Positions 26,576-36,067 of a stretch of DNA of 39,816 nucleotides are shown here, one piece after another. The DNA is from an uncultured Erysipelotrichaceae bacterium. Lineage in GTDB: Bacteria; Bacillota_I; Bacilli_A; Erysipelotrichales; Erysipelotrichaceae. Positions within the stretch are counted from its first letter, which is position 1; each line of letters opens with the position of its first letter. The stretch spans positions 1-39,816 of the forward strand of contig CALVGN010000043.1 in NCBI GenBank assembly GCA_944327105.1, read 5' to 3'. The notes beneath the pieces were generated by a model. That model saw only the letters and a list, made by a program, of their open reading frames with translations, searched no databases and was not told where the DNA came from. Position numbers and translations under genes: made by a program.

Positions 26576-27127
26576 ATGAAATTCAAAATTACATATAATG
26601 CACCATTGACACTTACTTTTGCCTTGTTATGTGCGTTGGCATTAGGAATCAATTTTCTATCTGTCGGATGGTTCAACCAGATGTTTGCCTGTTACTTTAC
26701 ATCTTGGAGCGATCCAATGATGTATCTACGCCTGATAACATATCCGTTTGCCCATGCGGATATGAGCCATCTGGTATCCAATATGACACTGCTATTGGTG
26801 TTAGGTCCGATCCTTGAAGAACGCTATGGGGCTAAGATGTTGGGGATCGCAATGGTGGTCACAGCTCTCGTTGCCGGTATATTCCAAATCATCTTTGCCC
26901 GGGGTAGTGCTTTGGTTGGATGCAGCGGGATCGTATTCATGATGATCGTGCTGGCCAGCTTCGGTGGTGCCAAAGGCCATGGTGTGCCATTGACGTTCAT
27001 CGTGGTGATCATCATGTATCTGGCCATGCAGATCAACAGCGCATTACAAGCAAACAATATTTCCGAAATGACCCATGTATTGGGCGCATTATGTGGGGCA
27101 TGGATCGGCTTCAAGTTTCGAAAGTAG
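26576..27127 (+). CDS. Rhomboid-family intramembrane serine protease
   Basis: 183 residues, six membrane helices. The serine elbow is in ALVGCSGIVFMMIVLA (GxSG), and the catalytic histidine is in EMTHVLGALCGAWIGF on the last helix. FAHADMSHLVSNMTLLLVLGPILEERYG is the conserved HxxxN region. Rhomboids cut membrane proteins near their helices. The ATG is fused to a dyad: TGGTACGACCA (26566-26576) ends on the A of the start codon, with AAGG just before it. Confidence 0.88.
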   Translation: MKFKITYNAPLTLTFALLCALALGINFLSVGWFNQMFACYFTSWSDPMMYLRLITYPFAHADMSHLVSNMTLLLVLGPILEERYGAKMLGIAMVVTALVAGIFQIIFARGSALVGCSGIVFMMIVLASFGGAKGHGVPLTFIVVIIMYLAMQINSALQANNISEMTHVLGALCGAWIGFKFRK

Positions 27128-27141
27128 GAGGTGGTTTAACC

Positions 27142-28014
27142 ATGGAAGATACATTAGTCCACGCGATTTCAACCAATGGTCATATCCGTTATATGGCCTT
27201 AACCAGCACACAAGTGGTGGAAACGGCGCGTAAGATCCATGATCTATTGCCCACCAGTACGGCCGCTTTAGGTCGGACGTTATCTGTAACATTGATGTTA
27301 GGTGCCCAATTAAAGGATAAGGATGGCCAGGTGGTCGTCGAAATCAACGGTCATGGCCCTTGCGGTACCATTATCGCGATCGCAAAAAACGATGGGACCG
27401 TCAAAGGCATGATCGCCAACCCCAATTGCGATGATGTTTACCCCGAAAACGGGAAATTGGCTGTTGGAAAAGTCGTTGGAACGGATGGGTATCTATCCGT
27501 TTCCAGAGAAAGTTACGGCCACACGCCGTTTGTGGGGAAAGTCAAACTGCAAAGTGGAGAGATCGGGGATGATTTTGCCTATTATTTTGCATTGAGCGAA
27601 CAGGTGCCTTCCGTTGTCAGTGTCGGTGTATTGGTTCGTGGTGATAACAGTGTCCAAAGCGCTGGTGCATTGTTGATCCAATTGATGCCCGGCCATGATG
27701 AAACGGATATCGAAACGGTTGAAAAATCGATCGCAACATTGCCACCGGTCTCCAATTTGATCGATTCAGGGACCGATGCCCAAGGCTTGATCGAAATGGT
27801 CGATGCGAAGGCGTCGATCCTATCGAGTATGCCGATCAGTTATCGTTGTGATTGTTCGAAGCAACGTTTCCATGACGCATTGGCGAGTTTGCCGAAAGAT
27901 GAATTGAAAGAATTGATCGAAAAGGATGGAACGATCGAGATGCAGTGTCATTTCTGCAATCGGAAGATGGTTTTTACCAAAGACGATCTGGCGGATCTAC
28001 TCTATGCAAATTAA
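27142..28014 (+). CDS. hslO: Redox-regulated chaperone Hsp33
   Basis: 290 residues. The N-terminal substrate-binding domain includes VVVEINGHGPCGTIIAIAK and KVKLQSGEIGDDFAYYFALSEQVPSVVSVGV. The C-terminal redox switch is CDCSKQRF followed by CHFC, the CxC...CxxC zinc centre. Oxidation releases zinc and turns the protein into a holdase. ATG 27142 is set by AGGAGG 10 nt upstream; the longer frame back to 26920 is in the rhomboid gene. A TGGTTTAACCA dyad fills the spacer between ribosome site and start codon. Confidence 0.95.
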   Translation: MEDTLVHAISTNGHIRYMALTSTQVVETARKIHDLLPTSTAALGRTLSVTLMLGAQLKDKDGQVVVEINGHGPCGTIIAIAKNDGTVKGMIANPNCDDVYPENGKLAVGKVVGTDGYLSVSRESYGHTPFVGKVKLQSGEIGDDFAYYFALSEQVPSVVSVGVLVRGDNSVQSAGALLIQLMPGHDETDIETVEKSIATLPPVSNLIDSGTDAQGLIEMVDAKASILSSMPISYRCDCSKQRFHDALASLPKDELKELIEKDGTIEMQCHFCNRKMVFTKDDLADLLYAN

Positions 28015-28972
28015 AGATATCCAATTATCCTCGCCCATCATCGCAGCCCCTTTGGCAGGCATCAGTAATGCGGCGTTTCGTTCCTTGTTGTATCCATTAG
28101 GAGCCGGTCTAGTGGTTTCGGAAATGATCAGTGACAAGGCGTTGCTTTACCACAATCGGAAGACCTTGGATATGACGCGTACATGGGAAGGGGAAGACCC
28201 ATTGGCGATGCAGTTATTTGGTCATGACGTGGACTCGATGGTGTATGGTGCGCAATATTTAGATACCAAGACTCCATGTAAGATCATCGATATCAATATG
28301 GGCTGTCCGGTCAAAAAGGTCTTGGCCGCGAAGGCGGGCAGCTATTTGATGCAGGATGTGGACTATGCTTATCATTTGGTCAAAACCATCGTCGAAAATG
28401 TCAACAAACCCGTCAGCGTCAAAATGCGGCTTGGATATGATATGAAACATATCAATGTGATCGAAATGGCCAAAGCCATGGAAGCTGCTGGTGTGGCCAT
28501 GATTGCCATCCATGGACGTACGCGTAGCCAACTGTACAGTGGTCAAGCCAATTGGGATTATATATATCAGGTCAAAACCCAAGTATCCATTCCAGTTGTA
28601 GGCAATGGGGATATCACAAGTGTTGAAGATGGTTTGGAACGGTTGAAACATGTGGATGGGATCATGATTGGCAGAGGTTTATTGAGCAATCCATGGTTGA
28701 TCTGTCAAATCAATGCGGCATTGAACGGTCAAACCATCCCCATGGTCACACCAATGATGAAACATGATTTTCTGATCGAACTCGCTAACCGATTGATTAA
28801 GATCCATGGCGAAAACGTCGCGATCAAGGAAATGCGCACGTATACTGCTGCCATGATTTCAGGTTTACCCAATAATCATGCCATCAAACAACAGGTCAAT
28901 ACCATCGAAACTCAAGTTGAGTACCATAAAGCCATCGATGATTATTTCACGTCATTGCAGCCCATATTTTGA
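28004..28972 (+). CDS. dusB: tRNA-dihydrouridine synthase
   Basis: 322 residues, FMN TIM barrel. IAAPLAGISNAAFRSL, the catalytic INMGCPVKKVLAAKAGSYLM (Cys), PVSVKMRLGYD, AIHGRTRSQLYSGQANWDYI and GNGDITSVEDG are present in order, matching the DusB type. It reduces uridines in the tRNA D-loop. It overlaps the hslO end by 11 nt, a frequent Firmicute pairing, and is followed by a terminator. Confidence 0.94.
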   Translation: MQIKDIQLSSPIIAAPLAGISNAAFRSLLYPLGAGLVVSEMISDKALLYHNRKTLDMTRTWEGEDPLAMQLFGHDVDSMVYGAQYLDTKTPCKIIDINMGCPVKKVLAAKAGSYLMQDVDYAYHLVKTIVENVNKPVSVKMRLGYDMKHINVIEMAKAMEAAGVAMIAIHGRTRSQLYSGQANWDYIYQVKTQVSIPVVGNGDITSVEDGLERLKHVDGIMIGRGLLSNPWLICQINAALNGQTIPMVTPMMKHDFLIELANRLIKIHGENVAIKEMRTYTAAMISGLPNNHAIKQQVNTIETQVEYHKAIDDYFTSLQPIF

Positions 28973-28999
28973 AAGATTTTCGATTTTTTTCTCAAACAC

Positions 29000-29037
29000 T
29001 TACCCGTCTGGTTTCCAGACGGGTAAAATTATTTTAG
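29000..29037 (+). terminator. Rho-independent terminator after dusB
   Basis: TTACCCGTCTGG (29000-29011), loop TTT, CCAGACGGGTAA (29015-29026): a perfect 12-bp stem with 3-nt loop, followed by AATTATTTTA. Confidence 0.85.
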
Positions 29038-29055
29038 GAAAGAAGGTAAACGTTT

Positions 29056-30183
29056 ATGTCAGATTATTTTGGCAAGGATACGCCTAAACTAGGCTTCGGC
29101 TTGATGCGCTTACCCAAAGAGGATGATGTTACCGATATCGAGCAGGTCAAAGCAATGGTCGATCTGTTCATGGAAAACGGGTTCACCTATTTTGATACCG
29201 CGTATGTCTATGGGACCAGTGAAGAAGATACCCGCAAAGCATTGGTCGAACGCTATCCGCGGGAAAGTTACACACTGGCTAGCAAAATGAATGGTCATGC
29301 CACGGATTGCCCGGATGAAGCCAGTGTCAAAGCCCAATTTGAAACTAGCCTCAAACGCACCGGTGCCGGTTATTTCGATTATTATCTGCTCCATGCCTTG
29401 ATGCGGGACAATTATCATGAATATGATGATTATCACATCTGGGACTATGTCAAAAGCCTCAAAGATGCCGGTAAGATCCGTCATATGGGTTTTTCGTTCC
29501 ATGGTGATCCCGCATTGTTGGATGAATTGTTGAGTGCCCATCCGGAAGTGGATTTTGTCCAATTGCAGATCAATTATGCGGATTGGGACAATCCGAAAGT
29601 CACATCTCGTGCCAATTATGAAATGGCAAGAAAACATGGTAAATCCATCGTAGTCATGGAGCCGGTCAAAGGTGGGAATTTAGCCAATCCACCCAAAGAA
29701 GTAACGGATCTATTCCATGCGTATGATCCCGATGCGTCCCCAGCCAGTTGGGCGATCCGCTTTGTTGCGTCATTGGATGGTATCATCACCGTCTTATCCG
29801 GTATGTCTACTATCGATCAGATGAAGGATAACATTTCCTATATGAAAGCATTCAAACCATTGAATGAACGGGAACAGGAGATTATCAAAGCGGCTCAAAA
29901 GATCATCGGAAAGAGTCAGACCATTGCCTGCACAGCATGTCATTATTGCACACCGGGTTGTCCCAAAGGGATCCATATCCCGGAAATCTTTGCAGCAGCC
30001 AATATCCAAATCGGTCATGGTGATGCCACAAAATCCCTGGAAGAGTATCAAAAGGTGGTTGGTTTGACCAATCATGCCAGTGATTGCATTCAATGTAAGC
30101 AATGTGAAGGGGTATGTCCACAACATCTAGAGATCACGGATCTATTGAAACAATGCGCAAATCTTTTTGGTGAATCGAGATAA
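29056..30183 (+). CDS. Aldo/keto reductase with C-terminal ferredoxin domain
   Basis: 375 residues. An AKR barrel spans about residues 1-280: FGLMRLPKEDD, YFDTAYVYGTSEEDTRKAL (catalytic Asp and Tyr) and YTLASKM. The C-terminal 2[4Fe-4S]-like domain has CTACHYCTPGCPKGI and CIQCKQCEGVCPQHLEI. This fusion class is common in anaerobes, where it probably couples ferredoxin or NAD(P)H to carbonyl reduction; the substrate is unknown. It has AAGAAGG before ATG 29056 and a terminator on each side, so it is a single-gene unit. Only one dyad is present, in the ferredoxin part (30060). Confidence 0.92.
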   Translation: MSDYFGKDTPKLGFGLMRLPKEDDVTDIEQVKAMVDLFMENGFTYFDTAYVYGTSEEDTRKALVERYPRESYTLASKMNGHATDCPDEASVKAQFETSLKRTGAGYFDYYLLHALMRDNYHEYDDYHIWDYVKSLKDAGKIRHMGFSFHGDPALLDELLSAHPEVDFVQLQINYADWDNPKVTSRANYEMARKHGKSIVVMEPVKGGNLANPPKEVTDLFHAYDPDASPASWAIRFVASLDGIITVLSGMSTIDQMKDNISYMKAFKPLNEREQEIIKAAQKIIGKSQTIACTACHYCTPGCPKGIHIPEIFAAANIQIGHGDATKSLEEYQKVVGLTNHASDCIQCKQCEGVCPQHLEITDLLKQCANLFGESR

Positions 30184-30203
30184 ATCATTCATTAAAGAAA
30201 ACT

Positions 30204-30237
30204 AAAAGCCAACGGCGTTCGCCGTTGGCTTTTTGAT
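30204..30237 (+). terminator. Rho-independent terminator after the AKR gene
   Basis: AAAAGCCAACGGCG (30204-30217) and CGCCGTTGGCTTTT (30220-30233) form a 14-bp perfect stem with a minimal loop and a T-run. Confidence 0.92.
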
Positions 30238-30327
30238 GGTCGTACCATCTTTTATGAGAAATTCACGTATGGTTTTCACCATGGGGATAAAATAGAAATA
30301 GCGATATCTTCAAAAAGGAGGAAAAAT

Positions 30328-31896
30328 ATGAGTGATAATTTAGAAATCTTAACCGAAACGATGGTTGATACCATACCACAACCCGATGACTCGGATTATC
30401 CTCAACTGAGTGATATGGGTGATGAACGATCATCAATAAATGAAGATCTGTTGGATCGAACCACGGAATCCCAAGATGATTATGGAAAGACCAATGATGA
30501 CTATGAGCAACTGGAATTACCGGAATCGTTACGACCTACTGCCGATAACCCTTTGTATTACCGTGGTGAAGATACCTATTTCATTGTATCCATGACGGCT
30601 TATCTTTTAGGTGTGGATGAATGGGTATTTGACAGCGACAAAGAACCGATGCAACGACCGATATTCGATGAAATGGAAAAAAACAAATCCGCTCGCATCA
30701 TCCGTAATTTATGTCGATTAAGAACGCAGATCGAATTGAAATACAAAGCATTGCGGGAGCGTGGTTATGCCACCATGGCCGGGATCGAAGCCATGGATGA
30801 TCTGATCGATGTATCCACCATCCGTAACTTAAGAAACGATGGTGTACCCATCCATTTCGTCAATGGTAAACTCACCGAATACTTGATCGATATCAACCAA
30901 CTGGTCCAAGATCGTATCAATAATGTCAAATCCTTATTCCCATTATGGCTCAACTGGCATTACTATCGTCGTTTGTTCATCATGCCCAATGGTAATACCA
31001 TTCAAGGGTTGAAAGATGCCAGTACCCTTTACTATGCCAATAAGAAAAATTATCCCTATAAAGCGTGGTTGAATTGGAATCCGGAAGCCAAGGGGAACAT
31101 CTTAGCGTATGATCGTAAATTCTTAAAGATCTTGTATTCCCAAAACCGGGATCGATTCGATGATGTTGCACAAGTTTCCAAAGTGTCGGTGGAAACATTG
31201 GCCAATGTGGATGAGTTTCTTTCAGATTGCCGTGGTGTGGCCATGATCGTCGATTGTGAGAATGCCGATCCGTATAAATTGGCCAGTGCCATCAAATCCA
31301 TGGAGGATGATCAACGGGAAAAGATCACTTCCATCTTGTTGTTTGATGATGTCCATGCTGCCAATGTGTGGCAAGATTACGAACGCTATGTATCCATTCC
31401 GGTACGCCATTTGATGATCGAAAGGATCAAAGAAGATAAATCATTGGTGGATATTCGTTTGACGGCTGCCGTTTGCGAATTGTATTTTGCCAACAATATC
31501 GACCATTTTATCCTGGTTTCCAGTGATTCCGATTTTTATGGTCTGGTTTCTGCATTACCCAATGCAAAATTTTTGGTGATGTTGGAATATGAAAAAAGTG
31601 GACCGGATATCAAGATCGCATTGGATAAACTCGGTGTGGGATTCTGCTATCTGGATGATTTCTATTCCCAATATGGCGAACGGGTACGCATGGGAATGCT
31701 ATTTACCGAGTTGGAGAAGTATCTGCAAAGCCACGTGGATGTCAATATCCACAAGATGTTATCCACGGTATTGCGAGAAAACCGGGTGGATATGGATTAT
31801 GGGAGTAAGATCCAGTTTATCGAAAAGTATCTGGATACGATCGAATGTGTCATTGATGAAGAAGGAAATGTACGATTACACCTTGGAAATCGTTAA
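30328..31896 (+). CDS. NYN-domain (PIN-like) putative RNase
   Basis: 522 residues. The C-terminal half (about 290-455) is an NYN/LabA-type nuclease domain: VAMIVDCENADPYKLASAI (first Asp), KSLVDIRLTAAVCELYFANNID (second Asp) and FILVSSDSDFYGLVSAL (third acidic cluster). The N-terminal 290 residues are unrecognised: a very acidic, probably disordered first 65 residues (PQPDDSDYPQLSDMGDE), then a helical region with a possible winged-helix core. NYN domains act on RNA; the target here is unknown. It has a strong AAAGGAGG site and stands alone upstream of the lysS T-box. One dyad (30990) is present. Confidence 0.85.
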   Translation: MSDNLEILTETMVDTIPQPDDSDYPQLSDMGDERSSINEDLLDRTTESQDDYGKTNDDYEQLELPESLRPTADNPLYYRGEDTYFIVSMTAYLLGVDEWVFDSDKEPMQRPIFDEMEKNKSARIIRNLCRLRTQIELKYKALRERGYATMAGIEAMDDLIDVSTIRNLRNDGVPIHFVNGKLTEYLIDINQLVQDRINNVKSLFPLWLNWHYYRRLFIMPNGNTIQGLKDASTLYYANKKNYPYKAWLNWNPEAKGNILAYDRKFLKILYSQNRDRFDDVAQVSKVSVETLANVDEFLSDCRGVAMIVDCENADPYKLASAIKSMEDDQREKITSILLFDDVHAANVWQDYERYVSIPVRHLMIERIKEDKSLVDIRLTAAVCELYFANNIDHFILVSSDSDFYGLVSALPNAKFLVMLEYEKSGPDIKIALDKLGVGFCYLDDFYSQYGERVRMGMLFTELEKYLQSHVDVNIHKMLSTVLRENRVDMDYGSKIQFIEKYLDTIECVIDEEGNVRLHLGNR

Positions 31897-31902
31897 TTAT
31901 GG

Positions 31903-31930
31903 TTGAACCATAAAATGCTTATGGTAAGAT
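31903..31930 (+). promoter_or_regulatory. Promoter of the T-box/lysS transcript
   Basis: TTGAAC (31903-31908), 16-nt spacer, TAAGAT (31925-31930) with a TGG extension just before. The -35 box lies inside the dyad TGGTTGAACCA (31900-31910). Transcription would begin near 31937. Confidence 0.6.
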
Positions 31931-31936
31931 AAATGC

Positions 31937-34124
<2,188 letters not shown>

Positions 34125-34128
34125 TGCT

Positions 34129-34155
34129 AAAGGACAGCGAATGCTGTCCTTTTGA
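34129..34155 (+). terminator. Rho-independent terminator after lysS
   Basis: AAAGGACAGC (34129-34138), loop GAAT, GCTGTCCTTT (34143-34152) and a final T. Confidence 0.85.
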
Positions 34156-34246
34156 TTGCTTTAAAGGCTGTTTTGGTCAATGAATTCAGTAGCGGCACAA
34201 AGTAAAACGTGTATGGCATCATGAACCGATTTGAGTGGTCAATGTG

Positions 34247-34681
34247 TTAGAAAGAATTTTTTTGTGCGACCTTGCTATTCAATATATTTAGGAAATCTCG
34301 TGGGGTTACAATATACGGGTCTTCAGGAAAATGTTTGATATTTCCGGTTATCAAGTATGTCGTGCTACTTTTGTTTGATAAAAGTGTTTCATAAAACGGT
34401 AGATCCTTGGGGTCGGGTAATGAAACATTCAGTGATTTAGGATTTAAGAAAACACCATATTTTTTAATTGCCGAAAGCACATATTCTATGAGATCTTCGG
34501 GGAAACCAAATTTCTTTCGCTTTAAAACTTCATGATACTCGGCCATGATGGCGTAACTATAAACTGGAATGATTTTGCCTAAAAATATATTTTTAATGAC
34601 TTGAACAGTTGCCGCGTCATTTTTTCTGGTAAGTATGCCTGACACGAGTACATTTGTATCAATCACAGCGTAATGTTCCAT
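34247..34681 (-). CDS. PIN-domain toxin of a type II toxin-antitoxin pair
   Basis: 144 residues. YAVIDTNVLVSGILTRKND gives the first PIN acidic residue, IMAEYHEVLKRKKF the conserved Glu, and LPDPKDLPFYETLL the third acidic site; the order fits the putative toxin, PIN family group. PIN toxins are Mg-dependent RNases that cut tRNA or mRNA. ATG 34681 lies 1 nt behind the antitoxin stop, so the two are translationally coupled. The upstream in-frame ATG at 34702 is within the antitoxin gene. Base composition is more AT-rich than its neighbours and no dyads are present, which suggests transfer. Confidence 0.85.
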   Translation of the reverse strand: MEHYAVIDTNVLVSGILTRKNDAATVQVIKNIFLGKIIPVYSYAIMAEYHEVLKRKKFGFPEDLIEYVLSAIKKYGVFLNPKSLNVSLPDPKDLPFYETLLSNKSSTTYLITGNIKHFPEDPYIVTPRDFLNILNSKVAQKNSF

Positions 34682-34682
34682 T

Positions 34683-34970
34683 TTAGTGACCTTTACGGGC
34701 AAGCGCGATTTCTTTGTTGATCTCCTCTAAGGTTAAATCGGCGATGCCGCTTGATTGAGCGTGTTGACGCAAAGATTCAAAGGCTTTTAAAGCACCTTCC
34801 CGGGTAATTTGTGGGGCAGTTATTTCAAAGGGTATTTTGCGCTCTCTTACGGTTGCGCGTGCAAAAACATTGATGGCAGTCGTTGTATTCATTCCGAATT
34901 CTTGACAAAGTGAATCGAATTGTCGCTTTAAATCTTCATCCATACGAACACTAAAAGTAATCTGTGACAT
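34683..34970 (-). CDS. RelB/DinJ-family antitoxin
   Basis: 95 residues. ITFSVRMDEDLKRQFDSLCQEFGMNTTTAINVFARATVRERKIPFEI is a ribbon-helix-helix DNA-binding domain of the RelB/DinJ type. The C-terminal part should wrap the PIN toxin. ATG 34970 has AGAGGTG just before it; the frame open to 35024 reads through the promoter. As in related systems it likely represses its own operon. Confidence 0.88.
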   Translation of the reverse strand: MSQITFSVRMDEDLKRQFDSLCQEFGMNTTTAINVFARATVRERKIPFEITAPQITREGALKAFESLRQHAQSSGIADLTLEEINKEIALARKGH

Positions 34971-35341
34971 TATTTCACCTCTTTCATATAAATTATAATC
35001 AAAATTATATAAAAAATAACTCAATATGTTCTAAATTATATAAATTTAAGTAATTTTGATGCTTTATGCGTCGACTGAATAACGATATTACGGGTAAAAT
35101 GGTGCACAGGCAAAAAATATTCAAAGGAATGCTTTTGGAAACTTGATAATTGTTATATCAACACCTTAGTCTTCAGCTCGATTATGTATTAATCGATTAA
35201 GCAAAGTGGCCTGAGTCCCCCTCATCCTGTTCGTAAGGGGCATTTCAAATCAAATTTGGAAACTCTAAATTGTCATCGAAACATAGGACAAATAAATGCT
35301 ATTTCTGACGTCCGAATGTGTGGCGGCTTGATATCAACATT
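34971..35341. other. Intergenic region upstream of the toxin-antitoxin operon
   Basis: No gene is supported in this stretch. On the minus strand TATAAT (34997-34992) is the likely -10 box of the antitoxin operon. Overlapping A/T-rich dyads (ATTATAAT and TTATATAA around 34985-35042) are candidate RelB operator sites. From 35050 to 35341 I see only a weak CCCCT...AGGGG stem near 35217-35241. Confidence 0.45.
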
Positions 35342-35372
35342 ACATCATCTAGTTTTTAAAACTAGATGATGT
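35342..35372. repeat. 31-bp near-perfect palindrome at the trhA promoter
   Basis: ACATCATCTAGTTTT (35342-35356) and AAAACTAGATGATGT (35358-35372) are exact reverse complements around one central T. The right end touches the TATAAT box, so the palindrome covers the place of the -35 element. It could be an operator, or a terminator for leftward or rightward transcripts. Confidence 0.85.
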
Positions 35373-35377
35373 ATAAT
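35372..35377 (+). promoter_or_regulatory. -10 box of the hemolysin III gene, leaderless spacing
   Basis: Perfect TATAAT ending 6 nt before ATG 35384, preceded directly by TG, with no ribosome site. Transcription would begin at the start codon. Confidence 0.55.
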
Positions 35378-35383
35378 GTATCC

Positions 35384-36034
35384 ATGAATAAAGAATTGAT
35401 GCAAGCAGGATTTAAATTATCCTTTGGTGAAGAAGTCGGGAATGCTGTATCACATGGAGTGATGGCAGTGTTATTCCTTTTTGGATTACCATTTACAACG
35501 CTATATGCCACGTTCCGTTACGGGATCTGGGGTGGATTTGGTGTATCCATCTACATGATCTGTATGTTTTTGATGTTTCTGGTGTCATGTTTGTACCATA
35601 GTATGCACTATGGTTCAAACCAGAAATATATTTTCCGTAAACTGGACCACATGATGATCCTATTGGCAATTGCCGGAAGTTATACCCCCATTTGTATCGT
35701 GGATATCCACTGGCCACTTGGCTTGGTTGTGATTGCCATAGAATGGATCGCCGTTGTAGTGGGTATCATTTTGAAATCGCTATGGAAAAAGACACATATG
35801 GCGGTATCATTGACCATCTATTTGATCATGGGATGGTTGGCAGTGTTGATGTTACCGGATCTATTGAAATTGAATCCAGTGTTTTTGATTTTGATCGTTT
35901 TAGGCGGGATCCTGTATACCATTGGGGTATTGTTTTATCGACATCCGGAAAAACCGTATTTTCATTTTATCTGGCATTTATTCATTATCTTTGCAGCGAT
36001 TTCGCATTTTATCGCCATCGTCTTTTTGATGTAA
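35384..36034 (+). CDS. trhA: Hemolysin III family membrane protein (TrhA/YqfA-like)
   Basis: 216 residues, seven membrane helices. GEEVGNAVSHGVMAVLFLFG, SCLYHSMHYGSNQKYIFRKLDHMMILLAIAGSYTP and FHFIWHLFIIFAAISHFIAI carry the conserved His and Ser/Asp residues of the PAQR/hemolysin III superfamily. Bacterial members affect membrane energy and lipid homeostasis; true haemolysis is doubtful. ATG 35384 is chosen from the -10 position; the frame begins at 35366, inside the promoter. No 3-nt dyads occur in it, only one 4-nt form. Confidence 0.92.
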   Translation: MNKELMQAGFKLSFGEEVGNAVSHGVMAVLFLFGLPFTTLYATFRYGIWGGFGVSIYMICMFLMFLVSCLYHSMHYGSNQKYIFRKLDHMMILLAIAGSYTPICIVDIHWPLGLVVIAIEWIAVVVGIILKSLWKKTHMAVSLTIYLIMGWLAVLMLPDLLKLNPVFLILIVLGGILYTIGVLFYRHPEKPYFHFIWHLFIIFAAISHFIAIVFLM

Positions 36035-36054
36035 ACCATTGATGGATATTCATG

Positions 36055-36060
36055 TACAAT
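36055..36060 (+). promoter_or_regulatory. -10 box of the gene at 36068, leaderless spacing
   Basis: TACAAT ends 7 nt before ATG 36068 with TG directly upstream and no Shine-Dalgarno sequence. It is only about 20 nt after the trhA stop. Confidence 0.5.
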
Positions 36061-36067
36061 TAAGACC

